Origin: Bacteroidota bacterium
GTDB taxonomy: Bacteria; Bacteroidota; Ignavibacteria; Ignavibacteriales; Melioribacteraceae
Direction: 5' to 3'
NCBI GenBank assembly: GCA_023453125.1
Contig: JAEXUB010000108.1
Span: forward strand, 1-64,000
DNA length: 64,000 nt
The first letter of the stretch is position 1. Every line of letters starts with the position of its first letter. A program made the position numbers and the translations under genes. Shown in pieces: positions 46,503-55,922 of the stretch. The notes under the pieces are model-generated. The model was not told the origin of the DNA and did no database searches. It saw nothing but the letters and a program-made list of their open reading frames with translations.

Positions 46503-48356
46503 CTAATTAAGATTAGTATTGAGAGGCAGTTCAACTGTAAACCGGCTCCCTTCCCCTGTTTTACTCTCCAGTTTTATAGTGCCCCGATGCAGTTCTACAG
46601 ATCTTTTAACTATAGACATACCGAGTCCGGTACCCCTTATGGCTCCGATATTGCTCCCCCTGTCAAACGGGTCAAAGATTCTTTTCTGATCTTCTTCCGG
46701 TATTCCTATTCCGTTATCGGAGACTTCAAATATAATTGTTCCATCACCGTCTTTCGCTTCAAAACTAACCAGGCCTCTTTCTCCGGAAAACTTAATGGCA
46801 TTGGAAAGAAGATTGTTAAGAATATGTTTTAAAAGCTTTTCGTCAATTTCATAAATTTTTCCTGCAAGCCTGTAATGGAAATCGAGTATGTTGTTTTCAT
46901 TTGTAAGTGTTTTTGCCTCATCAACAATAACTGAACATAGATTTTCAAGATCTACCGGCTGGGGGTCAAAACTTATTTTTCTTGCCTCGGCCCTGCTTAC
47001 CGTAAGAACGTCATCCATTAATCCGGTTAGATATTTTATGGCTTTTTTAATCCTGTCCGTGTGCACAAAAAATCTTTCTTTGTCTCTGTTTTCCCAATGT
47101 TTTTCAGAAAGCTCAGTGGAAGAAAGAATAGTTGCAAGCGGAGTTCTGAATTCGTGGGAGGCGGTTGAAATAAATTCCGATTTAAGCGCATTTAATTCCT
47201 TTTCTTTCTCCAGAGCCGCAATTACCTTTTCTTCAGCTTCTTTCTGCTTAAGAATTTCTTTTTGCAGAAGATGATTTAGTTCTTCAAGACTCCTGGTTCT
47301 CTCCGAGACTATGTTCTCCAAATGAAGCCTGTAATCGGCAAGTTCCTTTTCTATCTTCTTTCTTTCCGAAATGTCTTTTGCAATTCCAATTACTCCTTTT
47401 GGTGAGCCGTCCTCTTTGTAAAGCAGCGAGAGACTTAGTTCTGCATAGAACCTGTCCCCGTTCTTTTTAACAAATATATATTCATCATTTGAATGAGTTC
47501 CTTCAACAATGGCTTTTTCAAGATTTCTGTATATCTTATCCAATTCCCCCTGTTCAATAATTTCTCTGGCACTATGGCTCATCAATTCCATTTTTGATGA
47601 ATAACCATGCATTTTGGCTGCGGCACCGTTAGCAAGAATTATATCCCCCTCAATGCTGAGAAGCAAAATAGCATCCGGCGAAGTTTCAATAAGTGTACGG
47701 TACTTCTCTTCGCTTTCTTTCAATAAAGCTTCCGCCTTCTTCCTTTCGGTAATATCAATACTTGCGCCCCGGTATCCAACGAGTTCATTCTTTGAAGATA
47801 TAACAGGGGAAGCGTTCGATTCAAGAATAACATCGTTTCCGTTTTTATGCGAGAATACTGCCACATAACTTTTCAAAGAGTTTCTATTTAAAAATGCCTG
47901 TTCAAGATCCAATCTTAAAGTGGGATTCTTTTCAAGATTAAGCAGGTCGTAAATTGTTTTATTTTCTATTACCTCTTCAGGGCTATATCCAAGTATCACC
48001 TTAACGACCGGATTAACGTATGCAAATTTACCGCCTATCCCTATTTCCCAGATTATTTCACCCGAATTTTCTGCAATCTGCTTAAAACGGTCTTCGGATC
48101 TCCTGAGAAGTTTTTCCGAACCGATAATCTGTTTAACCCTTCGGGCAATCAGAAAATATAGGAGAGTTGAGGTAAAAAGAATAAAGAAAAACCCCTTTAG
48201 CATTGCGATTTTAATAATTACAGAAGGATTTGAAGTAAATAACTCTACAACCGAGTCGGATAGAAAAATCCAGAGACTGCCGAAAAAGACGTAAACAGCA
48301 ACAATTTTTACAACTGCCAGCCGGTCTTTATACTTAAGTGTAGCATTCTTATTCAA
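46503..48356 (-). CDS. Membrane PAS-PAS sensor histidine kinase
   Basis: TTG at 48356 is the only start candidate before the first transmembrane helix, with GGCGGA about 10 bases upstream; 617 residues. Two membrane helices (about 14-33 and 48-70) enclose a very short outer loop, so sensing is by the PAS domains at about 85-205 and 215-335. Then a coiled coil, HisKA with His401 (STASHEFRTPLATI) and HATPase (NGIGIPEEDQ, GTGLGMSIVKRS). No receiver is attached; the next gene supplies a receiver-kinase. Stimulus unknown. Confidence 0.9.
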   Translation of the reverse strand: MNKNATLKYKDRLAVVKIVAVYVFFGSLWIFLSDSVVELFTSNPSVIIKIAMLKGFFFILFTSTLLYFLIARRVKQIIGSEKLLRRSEDRFKQIAENSGEIIWEIGIGGKFAYVNPVVKVILGYSPEEVIENKTIYDLLNLEKNPTLRLDLEQAFLNRNSLKSYVAVFSHKNGNDVILESNASPVISSKNELVGYRGASIDITERKKAEALLKESEEKYRTLIETSPDAILLLSIEGDIILANGAAAKMHGYSSKMELMSHSAREIIEQGELDKIYRNLEKAIVEGTHSNDEYIFVKKNGDRFYAELSLSLLYKEDGSPKGVIGIAKDISERKKIEKELADYRLHLENIVSERTRSLEELNHLLQKEILKQKEAEEKVIAALEKEKELNALKSEFISTASHEFRTPLATILSSTELSEKHWENRDKERFFVHTDRIKKAIKYLTGLMDDVLTVSRAEARKISFDPQPVDLENLCSVIVDEAKTLTNENNILDFHYRLAGKIYEIDEKLLKHILNNLLSNAIKFSGERGLVSFEAKDGDGTIIFEVSDNGIGIPEEDQKRIFDPFDRGSNIGAIRGTGLGMSIVKRSVELHRGTIKLESKTGEGSRFTVELPLNTNLN

Positions 48357-48446
48357 GCAAAATATTCCGCCGATTAAAACTATGAAATTAAAAATTTACC
48401 CTTTAAAATCAAAGACATTACCATCCCGATATTTACTTCTCTATTT

Positions 48447-51400
48447 CTATTCAGCCGCCTGGAATCTGAGGGTGAAAATTGTACCGATTCCTATTTCGCT
48501 TTCAACAGAAATTGAACCGTTAAGCAGCTCGGTATATTTTTTTGCAATCGAAAGTCCAAGCCCGGTCCCCTGGAATTCCCTATTAATTCCTTCACTCACC
48601 TGTCTGAATTCCTCAAATATTATTCCCAGGTTGTCTTTGTCAATTCCAATTCCGGTATCTTTAATCCTTATAAATACATTATTTCCTTCTTTACCAGCTT
48701 CAATTGAAACCGAACCCCGTTCAGTAAATTTGATTGCGTTATTAACGAGATTCTCCAGAATTACCGCAAAGAATGATGGATCGGAGTTTATATACATCCC
48801 GTCGGGACACTGTAAAACCATTTCAATGTGCTTATCAATGGCAGCACCGCGGAACATTTTCTCTATTGTTTCAAGTTCATCTTTTACATCGAGCCGTTTT
48901 AAAACTATCTGATATTTCTCCGATTCTATCTTTGTGAAATTTAAAATCATATTGAGTGTATTAAGAAGCCTTTTGCCGGATCTTTTAATTCCCTTAGACA
49001 TTTCGACAAGCTCTTCATCTTTCAGGATTTCCGAAAGCAGATCGGAATAGCCGAGAATTCCAATTAATGGAGTTCTAAGTTCGTGGCTCATATTGGCAAG
49101 AAAGAGATCCTTGGTTTTATTGGCTTCTTCTGCCTTATTCTTTGCATCCATTAACTGTTCAAGAATCATTTTCCTGTCTGTTATATCTTCTTTTACGGCA
49201 ATAAAATGCGTTATCCTGTTCAGGTCATCCTTAATTGCTGATATAGAAGCCGATTCCCAGTAATATGTTCCGTCCTTTTTTCTGTTCCGGAATTGCCCTT
49301 TCCATAGTTTTCCGTCAAGAATTGTATTCCAAAGCTCCTTATATTCTTCGCTGGTTTTATTCCCCGAACTAAAAATTCTAGGATTTTTTCCAATCACTTC
49401 ATCATAAGAAAATCCGGTAATCTCCAGCAGGTAAGGATTAACATATTCAATAGTTCCTTTGACATCGGTAATAACTATTGAAACCGGGCTCTGTTCCGTG
49501 GCTTTAAATAATTTTTTTAAGTTTTCCTCATAGAGTTTCCTGGCAGTAACATCATGGGCTACTCCCTGTAAACCGCATACTTTACCGTTTTTATAAACCG
49601 GATATTCAAAAACCTCTAAAAGTATTTTAGATCCGGATGCGTGTTTTACTTCAAGCACCATGGAGTTCTCTGTAAAGTCCCCGTTAAGGTGCCTGTGAGT
49701 CAATAATTTGGCGTTTTCATTAATTATACTATCCGTCAGGAACCAGCCCTTTTCCATAAGCCATAATTCAACCGGATAGCCTGTAATTTTTTCAACTGTA
49801 GAAGAGACGTAAGTAGTATTTGCATTCTCATCCTGCGTGTAAAAGAATAAATTGGGAGTGCCTTCAATTATAGCCCTCATCCTCTCTTCACTTCTTAGAA
49901 GCGATTCCTGAGAGGCTCTTTCTTCCGTCTGGTCCCTGAATACAAGAACAACGCCGGTAATGTTTCCGTCCTTATCTCTGATAGGGGCTCCGCTGTCTGC
50001 AATAGGTCTTCTGCTCCCGTCTTTTGAAATAAGTATTGTGTGGTTTGCAAGTCCAACTACAACCCCTTCGTTAAGAACTCTGCTTACAGGGCTTTCAACT
50101 TTATTTCCGTTATCTTCGCAGATAATGTTAAATACTTCATCAAGGTATTTACCCTTTGCCTCTTCCTCTTTCCATCCGGTCAATCCCTCGGCAATTGGAT
50201 TAATCTGCCTTATGAGTCCCGATTTATCAGTGCTGATAACTGCATCACCTATACTGTAAAGAGTTGTATGCAGTTCCTCCTTCAGCTCCCACTGCAGTTT
50301 TTCTGCTTCTTTTCTCTCGGTAATATCTCTTGTAATGTTCAGTATATGGTTTACCCCTTCGAGCTGAATGATGGAAGCAGACATTAGCCCGTATTTTATG
50401 GACCCATCCTTCATCCGGAAGCGTGCCTCAAGGTTATTAACCTGCCCCGATTTTGAAAGCCCTTCAATCAGTTTACTCCTGGATTCGGCATCGGCCCATA
50501 TGCTGATTTCTGCTGAAGTGCGCCCAACCACTTCTTCTTCGGTATAACCTGTAAGCTGTGTAAAGCCGTTGTTAACTGAAACGTATAGCCCGTCCGATAA
50601 GCGGTTAATATTAACCGAATCGGGACTTGTATAGAAAGCTGTTCTGAATTTCTGTTCGCTCTGCAGAATATTCTGTTCCGCTTTTTTTCTTTCTGTAATG
50701 TCCCTTATAACCGAAAGAAGGTATTTTTTTTCATTCAGATTTATTAAAGTGACGGAAATTGAACCGGTAAAAACAGATCCGTCTTTTTTCCTAAAATCGG
50801 ACTCGTAATCATAAACCGAACCGGAACGGTTGATTGCATCAACAATTTTGTTTCTCCCCTCTTTCTCAATCCATAAACCGGCATCAACCGTAGTCCTGCC
50901 AATCAGTTCAGATGCCTTGAAGCCGAAAATCTGCTCGTTGCATTCTATAATCATTCCGGTTTCAATTTCAGTTATAAAAATAGCATCCCCGATTGTTGCA
51001 AAAATTGACCTGTAAATCTCTTCCCGAATTTTTAATTCTTTTGCGGTTTTTTTCGAATCGGATATATCTTCAACAGTGCCCTCGTAATAAAGAGTAACAC
51101 CGAATTCATCCTTAACGGATTTTGAACTTTCCCTAATAAAAAGTTCCGTACCGTCTTTTTTATACCAGACATCTTCCCAACCCCTGAGAGTCCCTTTTTC
51201 TTCAACCAGCTTTTTAAAATCAACCCTGCGGTAATTTGGTTCATACCCGTCTTCTTCCAGGTTGCGGTTAGAAAAATCCTCAAATGAATCATAACCGAGC
51301 ATTTTTATGAGGGTAGGATTTGCCAGCAGAATCCTCCCGTCGGGTGTGGTTCGGTAAAATCCGATATTATCATTTTCATAAAGGCTTCTGAAAGTTCTCT

Positions 51401-51869
51401 CTCTTTCGAGGAGCAGCTGTTCATCCTTTTTCTGTTTCGTTATATCTTCAACATTGCTTAAAATCAGGTCTTCATCATTTTGATTTATCAATACGCCTGA
51501 TACTTTTACTGTAATTGTATCCCCCCCGGCGGTAATTATCTTTCTCTCATAAGGGCCGTAAGAACCGTTTTCTTTGAGATTTTTCATCTGCTCGTTATCC
51601 GATTCATCGAAGCCTTCCGGGCTGACTCCCTTATAATTTAATTTGCGCAGCTCAGATAAATCATAACCCAGCATTTTAATTAGAGCTTTATTGGCATCAA
51701 CAAATGCCCCGTCCAAACGGTTTATGGAAATTCCTATGGGAGATTTTTCGAAAAGCAGCCTATTGAATTTTTCACTCTCGCGCAGTTTGGCTATAGTCAT
51801 CTGCTGATCTTCCAGAAGATTAAGAAAAGCAGACTTGAGGTTTTCTGAATCCATGTTGTTTTTTGCCAT
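48447..51869 (-). CDS. Cytoplasmic sensor histidine kinase with seven PAS domains
   Basis: A 1140-residue protein without membrane segments. Seven PAS/PAC units start near residues 33, 158, 280, 403, 528, 653 and 780, recognised by repeated patterns such as LFEKSPIGISI, LYENDNIGFYR, IFATIGDAIFI and FKATEQSPVSIVI, each closed by a DITERK-type linker. HisKA has His929 (NMSHELRTPLIGILGYS) and the HATPase ends the protein (DTGIGI, GTGLGLSIAKKY). AGGCGG is just before the ATG. The gene is separated by 90 bases from the next kinase, so the two may be in one operon. Redundant PAS units suggest integration of several cues. Confidence 0.92.
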   Translation of the reverse strand: MAKNNMDSENLKSAFLNLLEDQQMTIAKLRESEKFNRLLFEKSPIGISINRLDGAFVDANKALIKMLGYDLSELRKLNYKGVSPEGFDESDNEQMKNLKENGSYGPYERKIITAGGDTITVKVSGVLINQNDEDLILSNVEDITKQKKDEQLLLERERTFRSLYENDNIGFYRTTPDGRILLANPTLIKMLGYDSFEDFSNRNLEEDGYEPNYRRVDFKKLVEEKGTLRGWEDVWYKKDGTELFIRESSKSVKDEFGVTLYYEGTVEDISDSKKTAKELKIREEIYRSIFATIGDAIFITEIETGMIIECNEQIFGFKASELIGRTTVDAGLWIEKEGRNKIVDAINRSGSVYDYESDFRKKDGSVFTGSISVTLINLNEKKYLLSVIRDITERKKAEQNILQSEQKFRTAFYTSPDSVNINRLSDGLYVSVNNGFTQLTGYTEEEVVGRTSAEISIWADAESRSKLIEGLSKSGQVNNLEARFRMKDGSIKYGLMSASIIQLEGVNHILNITRDITERKEAEKLQWELKEELHTTLYSIGDAVISTDKSGLIRQINPIAEGLTGWKEEEAKGKYLDEVFNIICEDNGNKVESPVSRVLNEGVVVGLANHTILISKDGSRRPIADSGAPIRDKDGNITGVVLVFRDQTEERASQESLLRSEERMRAIIEGTPNLFFYTQDENANTTYVSSTVEKITGYPVELWLMEKGWFLTDSIINENAKLLTHRHLNGDFTENSMVLEVKHASGSKILLEVFEYPVYKNGKVCGLQGVAHDVTARKLYEENLKKLFKATEQSPVSIVITDVKGTIEYVNPYLLEITGFSYDEVIGKNPRIFSSGNKTSEEYKELWNTILDGKLWKGQFRNRKKDGTYYWESASISAIKDDLNRITHFIAVKEDITDRKMILEQLMDAKNKAEEANKTKDLFLANMSHELRTPLIGILGYSDLLSEILKDEELVEMSKGIKRSGKRLLNTLNMILNFTKIESEKYQIVLKRLDVKDELETIEKMFRGAAIDKHIEMVLQCPDGMYINSDPSFFAVILENLVNNAIKFTERGSVSIEAGKEGNNVFIRIKDTGIGIDKDNLGIIFEEFRQVSEGINREFQGTGLGLSIAKKYTELLNGSISVESEIGIGTIFTLRFQAAE

Positions 51870-51904
51870 TATCCGCCTGTCAGAACTATATTTACTGACT
51901 ATCT

Positions 51905-51920
51905 CTTCCCTTACGGGAAG
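51905..51920 (-). promoter_or_regulatory. Short hairpin with GNRA loop in the leader of the seven-PAS kinase gene
   Basis: On the minus strand CTTCCC-GTAA-GGGAAG forms a 6-pair stem with a GTAA tetraloop, about 36 bases before the ATG at 51869. It may affect mRNA stability or translation. Confidence 0.35.
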
Positions 51921-51949
51921 GAGCCGAAACTAATCATTATATTATCGCA

Positions 51950-51978
51950 AATAAATCCCCATTTATTAGGGATTTATT
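51950..51978 (-). terminator. AT-rich inverted repeat after the PH-domain gene, possible terminator
   Basis: AATAAATCCC (51950-51959) pairs with GGGATTTATT (51969-51978) with a 9-base loop, 50 bases past the stop of the gene ending at 52029. The T run after it is weak (TTTGCG). Confidence 0.45.
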
Positions 51979-52028
51979 GAAAAATGCCCTTTAAAATTCT
52001 AATTACTTGGCCGGCCGGAATCGGGAAC

Positions 52029-52643
52029 TCAAATGGATTTCCCCCCAAGCTCCTTACCGCAATAGCGGCATATCTTTGCCTTGGCTTTAATTTTTTCTGC
52101 GCAGAAGGGGCATTCAATTGTGTCCCCGCTCTCCCCCGGAACAGCCGATTGATTGTTATTAGAGAAGTGGGCCGAATAAAGATTCTGTTTGTAGTTTTCC
52201 TGAACTGTGGTTAATGCCTGGCTCAATTCCTTTGGCCTTGCAATTCCGTTGTATACAGTCGCTCCCTGCTCTGCCGCGGTTTGAATTTCAACATTTCCGA
52301 ATCCAAGCATCCTTCCCAAAAAAGATTGTACATAGGTAACATTATTAATTTTATCAATCGGGCTTTCTTTCACTTTTACAGTGAATACCCCTTCTTCGTC
52401 AATTAAACGAAGGTTGGTTATTACCCAGATATTGAATTTTCTTTCGTATACTTTATAGAGCAGGTATCCAAGGGCAATTAAGATTATTATTGCGGGAATA
52501 AACAATCCAACGGACGTGGCAAATAATATATAAAAGGCTAATATGAGCAGCAAACAAGTTATAGTATATGGCATAACCAGAAAATACCAATGCTGAGTTG
52601 TTTGAAAAATTACGGCTTCTTTATCCTTTAGTGTAGTCCTCAT
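52029..52643 (-). CDS. Membrane protein with bacterial PH domain and C-terminal zinc ribbon
   Basis: A 204-residue protein. Two hydrophobic helices (about 23-45 and 47-64) are followed by a bPH2/YdbS-type domain (WVITNLRLIDEEGVF, IDKINNVTYVQSFLGRML, GNVEIQTAAEQG) at about 70-150. A linker rich in Asn and Ser leads to a zinc ribbon with CPFC and CRYC, two pairs 12 residues apart (ending near KELGGKSI). Members of this group are widespread and their role is not settled; membrane organisation or protein contact is assumed. It is alone between the kinase and the hydrogenase operon. Confidence 0.88.
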   Translation of the reverse strand: MRTTLKDKEAVIFQTTQHWYFLVMPYTITCLLLILAFYILFATSVGLFIPAIIILIALGYLLYKVYERKFNIWVITNLRLIDEEGVFTVKVKESPIDKINNVTYVQSFLGRMLGFGNVEIQTAAEQGATVYNGIARPKELSQALTTVQENYKQNLYSAHFSNNNQSAVPGESGDTIECPFCAEKIKAKAKICRYCGKELGGKSI

Positions 52644-52775
52644 ACTCTCCTCAATATGATTCTTTCCATTCTTAATTTAATGAAGATGAATACAAATATC
52701 TATATTTTCCCCCGAGCCCACCATCCAAAAATGAGATTAATCTCATTGCACTACTAATTCTGAGTAAAAATTAAT

Positions 52776-52804
52776 TTGACAGGTCTATATTATATTGATA
52801 TATT
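52776..52804 (+). promoter_or_regulatory. Promoter of the rex-hyd operon
   Basis: TTGACA (52776-52781), 17-base spacer, TATATT (52799-52804). This is close to a classic sigma-70 promoter and is 30 bases ahead of the rex ATG. Confidence 0.7.
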
Positions 52805-52814
52805 TATATCGATA
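52793..52814. promoter_or_regulatory. Inverted repeat over the -10 element, candidate Rex operator
   Basis: TATTGATATA (52793-52802), two-base spacer, TATATCGATA (52805-52814); 9 of 10 positions pair. The 18-base core TTG-N12-CGA resembles the length and ends of Rex sites (TTG...CAA type). It overlaps the -10 element, so a bound repressor would block transcription. Autoregulation by Rex in response to the NADH/NAD ratio is inferred. Confidence 0.5.
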
Positions 52815-52834
52815 AATAATTAGCGGTATAAACC

Positions 52835-53494
52835 ATGAAAAACGACGAAAAAAGCATAGTCAGGGTTCCAGAACCCACATTAAGAAGACTTCCAAAGTAT
52901 ATTAACTTACTTGAAAAGTTAAAAAGAGAATCTGTCCAGTTTGTTTCAAGCAATCTGATATCGGAAGAACTGGGGCTGGATTCGATTCAGGTAAGAAAAG
53001 ATTTGGCATTAACCGGAATTTCGGGTAAACCAAAACTCGGATTTAATCTTGGCGAACTCTTGCAGGCTTTATACCACACCCTTAACTGGGATAATTCCAA
53101 CGATGCTTTCCTGGCAGGAGCCGGAAGTCTTGGCTCTGCCCTTTTGGGTTATAAAACTTTCAAAGACTACGGGCTGAATATTATTGCCGCATTTGATGTC
53201 AATCCATCCCTAACCGGGACGAAGATTAATGAGACGGAGATTCTTCCGATTGATAAACTTGCTGAAATGATAACCCGGATGCATGTTAATATCGGGGTAA
53301 TATGCGTACCTGCCGATGAAGCCCAGCAAATAGCTGACTTAATGGTCCAGGGGGGAATAAAGGCAATATGGAATTTTGCCCCGGTTCACCTTAAAGTACC
53401 CGCAGGCATTATTGTCGAGAATGCGCAACTCTCACAATCGCTTGGGGTTCTTACACATAAATTAGCCGAAAGACTAAAACCAAATACAAAATAA
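52835..53494 (+). CDS. rex: Redox-sensing transcriptional repressor Rex
   Basis: A 219-residue repressor that leaves DNA when NADH rises. N-terminal winged helix (VPEPTLRRLPKYINLLEKLK, then ISEELGLDSIQVRKDLALTG) at about 10-75, and the Rossmann domain with GAGSLGSAL at 95-103 (most Rex proteins have Asn where Ser98 is), followed by the Asp that holds the adenine ribose (FDVNPS, 120-125). Length is normal. It is the first gene before hydC (23-base gap), so the operon that disposes of reductant is probably under its control. Confidence 0.96.
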   Translation: MKNDEKSIVRVPEPTLRRLPKYINLLEKLKRESVQFVSSNLISEELGLDSIQVRKDLALTGISGKPKLGFNLGELLQALYHTLNWDNSNDAFLAGAGSLGSALLGYKTFKDYGLNIIAAFDVNPSLTGTKINETEILPIDKLAEMITRMHVNIGVICVPADEAQQIADLMVQGGIKAIWNFAPVHLKVPAGIIVENAQLSQSLGVLTHKLAERLKPNTK

Positions 53495-53517
53495 AAGCTA
53501 TAAACTACGGAGATAAT

Positions 53518-54039
53518 ATGAACAGAAATGATGTTAGTGATTCCGGAATGGCGAGGAAGTTTGACAGAGTATGTGCTATACTTGAACAGAACAATTACTC
53601 CCCTTCAAAACTTATTCCCATTCTTCAGGCAATTCAGGAAGAATACCGATACCTGCCCGAGAAAATTCTCACTTTCGTTGCTACTTCTCTCGGGATTCCC
53701 CCGGCAAAGGTTTACGGCGTTGCCACATTCTATTCCCATTTTGCACTTAAAGCCAAAGGAAAATATGTAATTAAAATATGCGACGGCACAGCATGCCATG
53801 TGCGCAATTCTATTCCTATTGTTGAAGCACTAAGAAAACGGCTTGAATTATCGGAAACAAAAAACACTACTGATGATATGATGTTTACAATCGAGACTGT
53901 TTCCTGCCTCGGTGCCTGCGGCCTGGCCCCCGTTGTAGTAATTAATGACGACGTTCATTCTCTTATGACCCCCGAAAAGGCTCTTGTTGTGATTGAAAAT
54001 ATTGTAAAAGAAGAGGAGAGTGAATATGCACACAATTAA
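53518..54039 (+). CDS. hydC: HydC: NuoE-type [2Fe-2S] subunit of bifurcating [FeFe] hydrogenase
   Basis: A 173-residue subunit with the thioredoxin-like [2Fe-2S] fold of NuoE. Ligands: Cys in CDGTACH (first pair, spacing 4) and CLGACGLAP (second pair, spacing 3). VYGVATFYSHF is the family block before the cluster. It carries electrons between the flavin site of HydB and HydA. GGAG lies before the ATG. Its stop overlaps the region of the next gene start by 14 bases. Confidence 0.95.
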   Translation: MNRNDVSDSGMARKFDRVCAILEQNNYSPSKLIPILQAIQEEYRYLPEKILTFVATSLGIPPAKVYGVATFYSHFALKAKGKYVIKICDGTACHVRNSIPIVEALRKRLELSETKNTTDDMMFTIETVSCLGACGLAPVVVINDDVHSLMTPEKALVVIENIVKEEESEYAHN

Positions 54040-55921
54040 CCTGGAACAAATAAAAAACGATTATCAGTCCGCCGTTAAGGTGACTAAGAGAAGGATAATA
54101 ATATGCGCCGGAACTGGCTGCGTTGCCAACGGTTCACTTAAAATATTTTCCGAATTCAGCCGCCAGATTGAGCTTAAGGGACTGAATCATCTTGTCGAAA
54201 TCTCACTTAAGGAAGAGCCTGTTGATCATATACATCTTTCGGGAAGCGGATGTCAGGGCTTCTGCCAGATGGGACCCCTTGTTTCTATTGAACCGGACAG
54301 CATACTCTACGTAAGAGTGAAAATTGAAGATGTTAAAAGAATTGTCGAAGAGACTCTGTGCAGCAACAAGGTAATTGAAGAACTCCTGTATACCGACCCG
54401 ACAAACGGGAGGAAATGCAAAGGGACAAATGAAATTCCTTTCTATAAAAGACAAAGCAGAATTGTTCTGAATAACTGCGGCAGAATAAATCCAGAAGATA
54501 TAAACGAATATATCGCCCTGAGCGGATACAGCGCCGCACAGAGAGCATATCTGGAGATGAGCCCTTTGGATATCTGCGAAGAAATTGCATTCAGCGGATT
54601 GCGCGGCAGAGGGGGCGGCGGATTTCCTACAGGAAAAAAATGGGAACTTACCAGAATTCAGAAATCGGAAAAGAAATTTGTTATATGCAACGGGGATGAA
54701 GGGGACCCGGGGGCTTTTATGGACAGAAGCGTTATGGAGGGGAACCCCCATTCCGTTATTGAAGGAATGATGATAGCGGCCCGGGCAATAGGAGCCGATG
54801 AAGGATATATCTACGTAAGAGCGGAATATCCGCTCGCAGTAAAGCGTGTAAGAAAAGCAGTTGAACAAGCCGAAAAGCTTAACCTTCTGGGGAATAATAT
54901 CTTCGGATCGGGGCTCAATTTCACCATTCAGGTTATGGAAGGCGCCGGCGCATTTGTATGCGGCGAGGAGACTGCTTTAATGGCTTCCATAATGGGTGAA
55001 AGAGGAATGCCTAATCCAAAACCTCCTTTCCCTGCTCAATCGGGATTATTCGAAAAACCGACCGTTATAAATAATGTTGAGACGCTTAGCACAGTTCCTT
55101 TGATTATTCTTAAAGGGGCAAACAGCTTTTCATCACTTGGCACTCAGAAGTCCGCCGGCACAAAAACTTTTGCGCTCACCGGGCACGTAGCTAATACCGG
55201 GCTTATTGAAGTACCATTCGGAACTACTCTGAGAGAGATTATTTACAATATCGGCGGAGGCATTCTGGATGAAAAAGGAAACATTACTCACGAAGGATTT
55301 AAATCAGTCCAGATTGGAGGGCCTTCCGGCGGATGCCTGACCGAAGAGCATCTCGATATGCCTCTCGATTTCGATTCACTAACCGGAATTGGAGCGATGG
55401 TTGGTTCGGGCGGGCTTGTTGTAATGAACAAACAGACTTGCATGGTTTCAATTGCGCGCTACTTTATGCAGTTCACTCAGAATGAATCGTGCGGCAAATG
55501 CGTACTCTGCCGCGAAGGAACTAAACAGATGCTTGCACTTCTTGATGACATTATCGAAGGAAGAGGTTCCGAAGAAACGATTATGCTTCTGGAGGACCTG
55601 GCACACGCTGTTAAGAAAGGCTCACTGTGCGGGCTCGGAAAGACTGCGCCGAATCCGGTTCTTTCAACACTCCATCATTTCCGCGAAGAATATGATGCTC
55701 ACGTCCTGCAGCACAGATGCCCATCCAAAAAGTGCAAAGCACTAATGGCTTACGAAATTGACCCGGTTAAGTGCAAAGGATGCGGAGTATGCCTTAAGAA
55801 ATGCCCGGTAGATGCTATAAGCGGTAACAGGAAAGAACCCCATTATATAAATGAACAACTATGCATTAAGTGCGGCGCATGCATTGAAGCCTGCAGATTG
55901 AATGCGGTTATAGGAGGATAA
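54026..55921 (+). CDS. hydB: HydB: NuoF-type flavoprotein subunit with N- and C-terminal iron-sulfur domains
   Basis: ATG at 54026 is chosen because AGGAG ends 7 bases before it; a GTG at 54020 is too close. 631 residues. N-terminal thioredoxin-like [2Fe-2S] domain with CAGTGC and CQGFC; the NuoF core with GLRGRGGGGFPTG (NADH), GDEGDPGAFMDRS (FMN) and GAGAFVCGEETAL; the [4Fe-4S] motif ESCGKCVLCREG with distal Cys in SLCGLGK; and a C-terminal pair of [4Fe-4S] clusters (CKGCGVCLKKCP, CIKCGACIEAC). This is the HydB subunit that exchanges electrons with NAD(H) and ferredoxin in trimeric bifurcating hydrogenases. Confidence 0.95.
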   Translation: MHTINLEQIKNDYQSAVKVTKRRIIICAGTGCVANGSLKIFSEFSRQIELKGLNHLVEISLKEEPVDHIHLSGSGCQGFCQMGPLVSIEPDSILYVRVKIEDVKRIVEETLCSNKVIEELLYTDPTNGRKCKGTNEIPFYKRQSRIVLNNCGRINPEDINEYIALSGYSAAQRAYLEMSPLDICEEIAFSGLRGRGGGGFPTGKKWELTRIQKSEKKFVICNGDEGDPGAFMDRSVMEGNPHSVIEGMMIAARAIGADEGYIYVRAEYPLAVKRVRKAVEQAEKLNLLGNNIFGSGLNFTIQVMEGAGAFVCGEETALMASIMGERGMPNPKPPFPAQSGLFEKPTVINNVETLSTVPLIILKGANSFSSLGTQKSAGTKTFALTGHVANTGLIEVPFGTTLREIIYNIGGGILDEKGNITHEGFKSVQIGGPSGGCLTEEHLDMPLDFDSLTGIGAMVGSGGLVVMNKQTCMVSIARYFMQFTQNESCGKCVLCREGTKQMLALLDDIIEGRGSEETIMLLEDLAHAVKKGSLCGLGKTAPNPVLSTLHHFREEYDAHVLQHRCPSKKCKALMAYEIDPVKCKGCGVCLKKCPVDAISGNRKEPHYINEQLCIKCGACIEACRLNAVIGG

Positions 55922-55922
55922 A

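Noticed and set aside
39840..51869. Repeated sequence that could be taken for tandem DNA repeats
   Set aside because: The repetition is at the protein level (PAS/PAC units with DITERK linkers); the DNA copies differ too much to be recent duplications or a CRISPR array.
54203..54868. 221-residue minus-strand open frame inside hydB
   Set aside because: It lies fully antisense to hydB, whose motifs are complete; its composition (many Phe, Cys, Ser) is that of a shadow frame.
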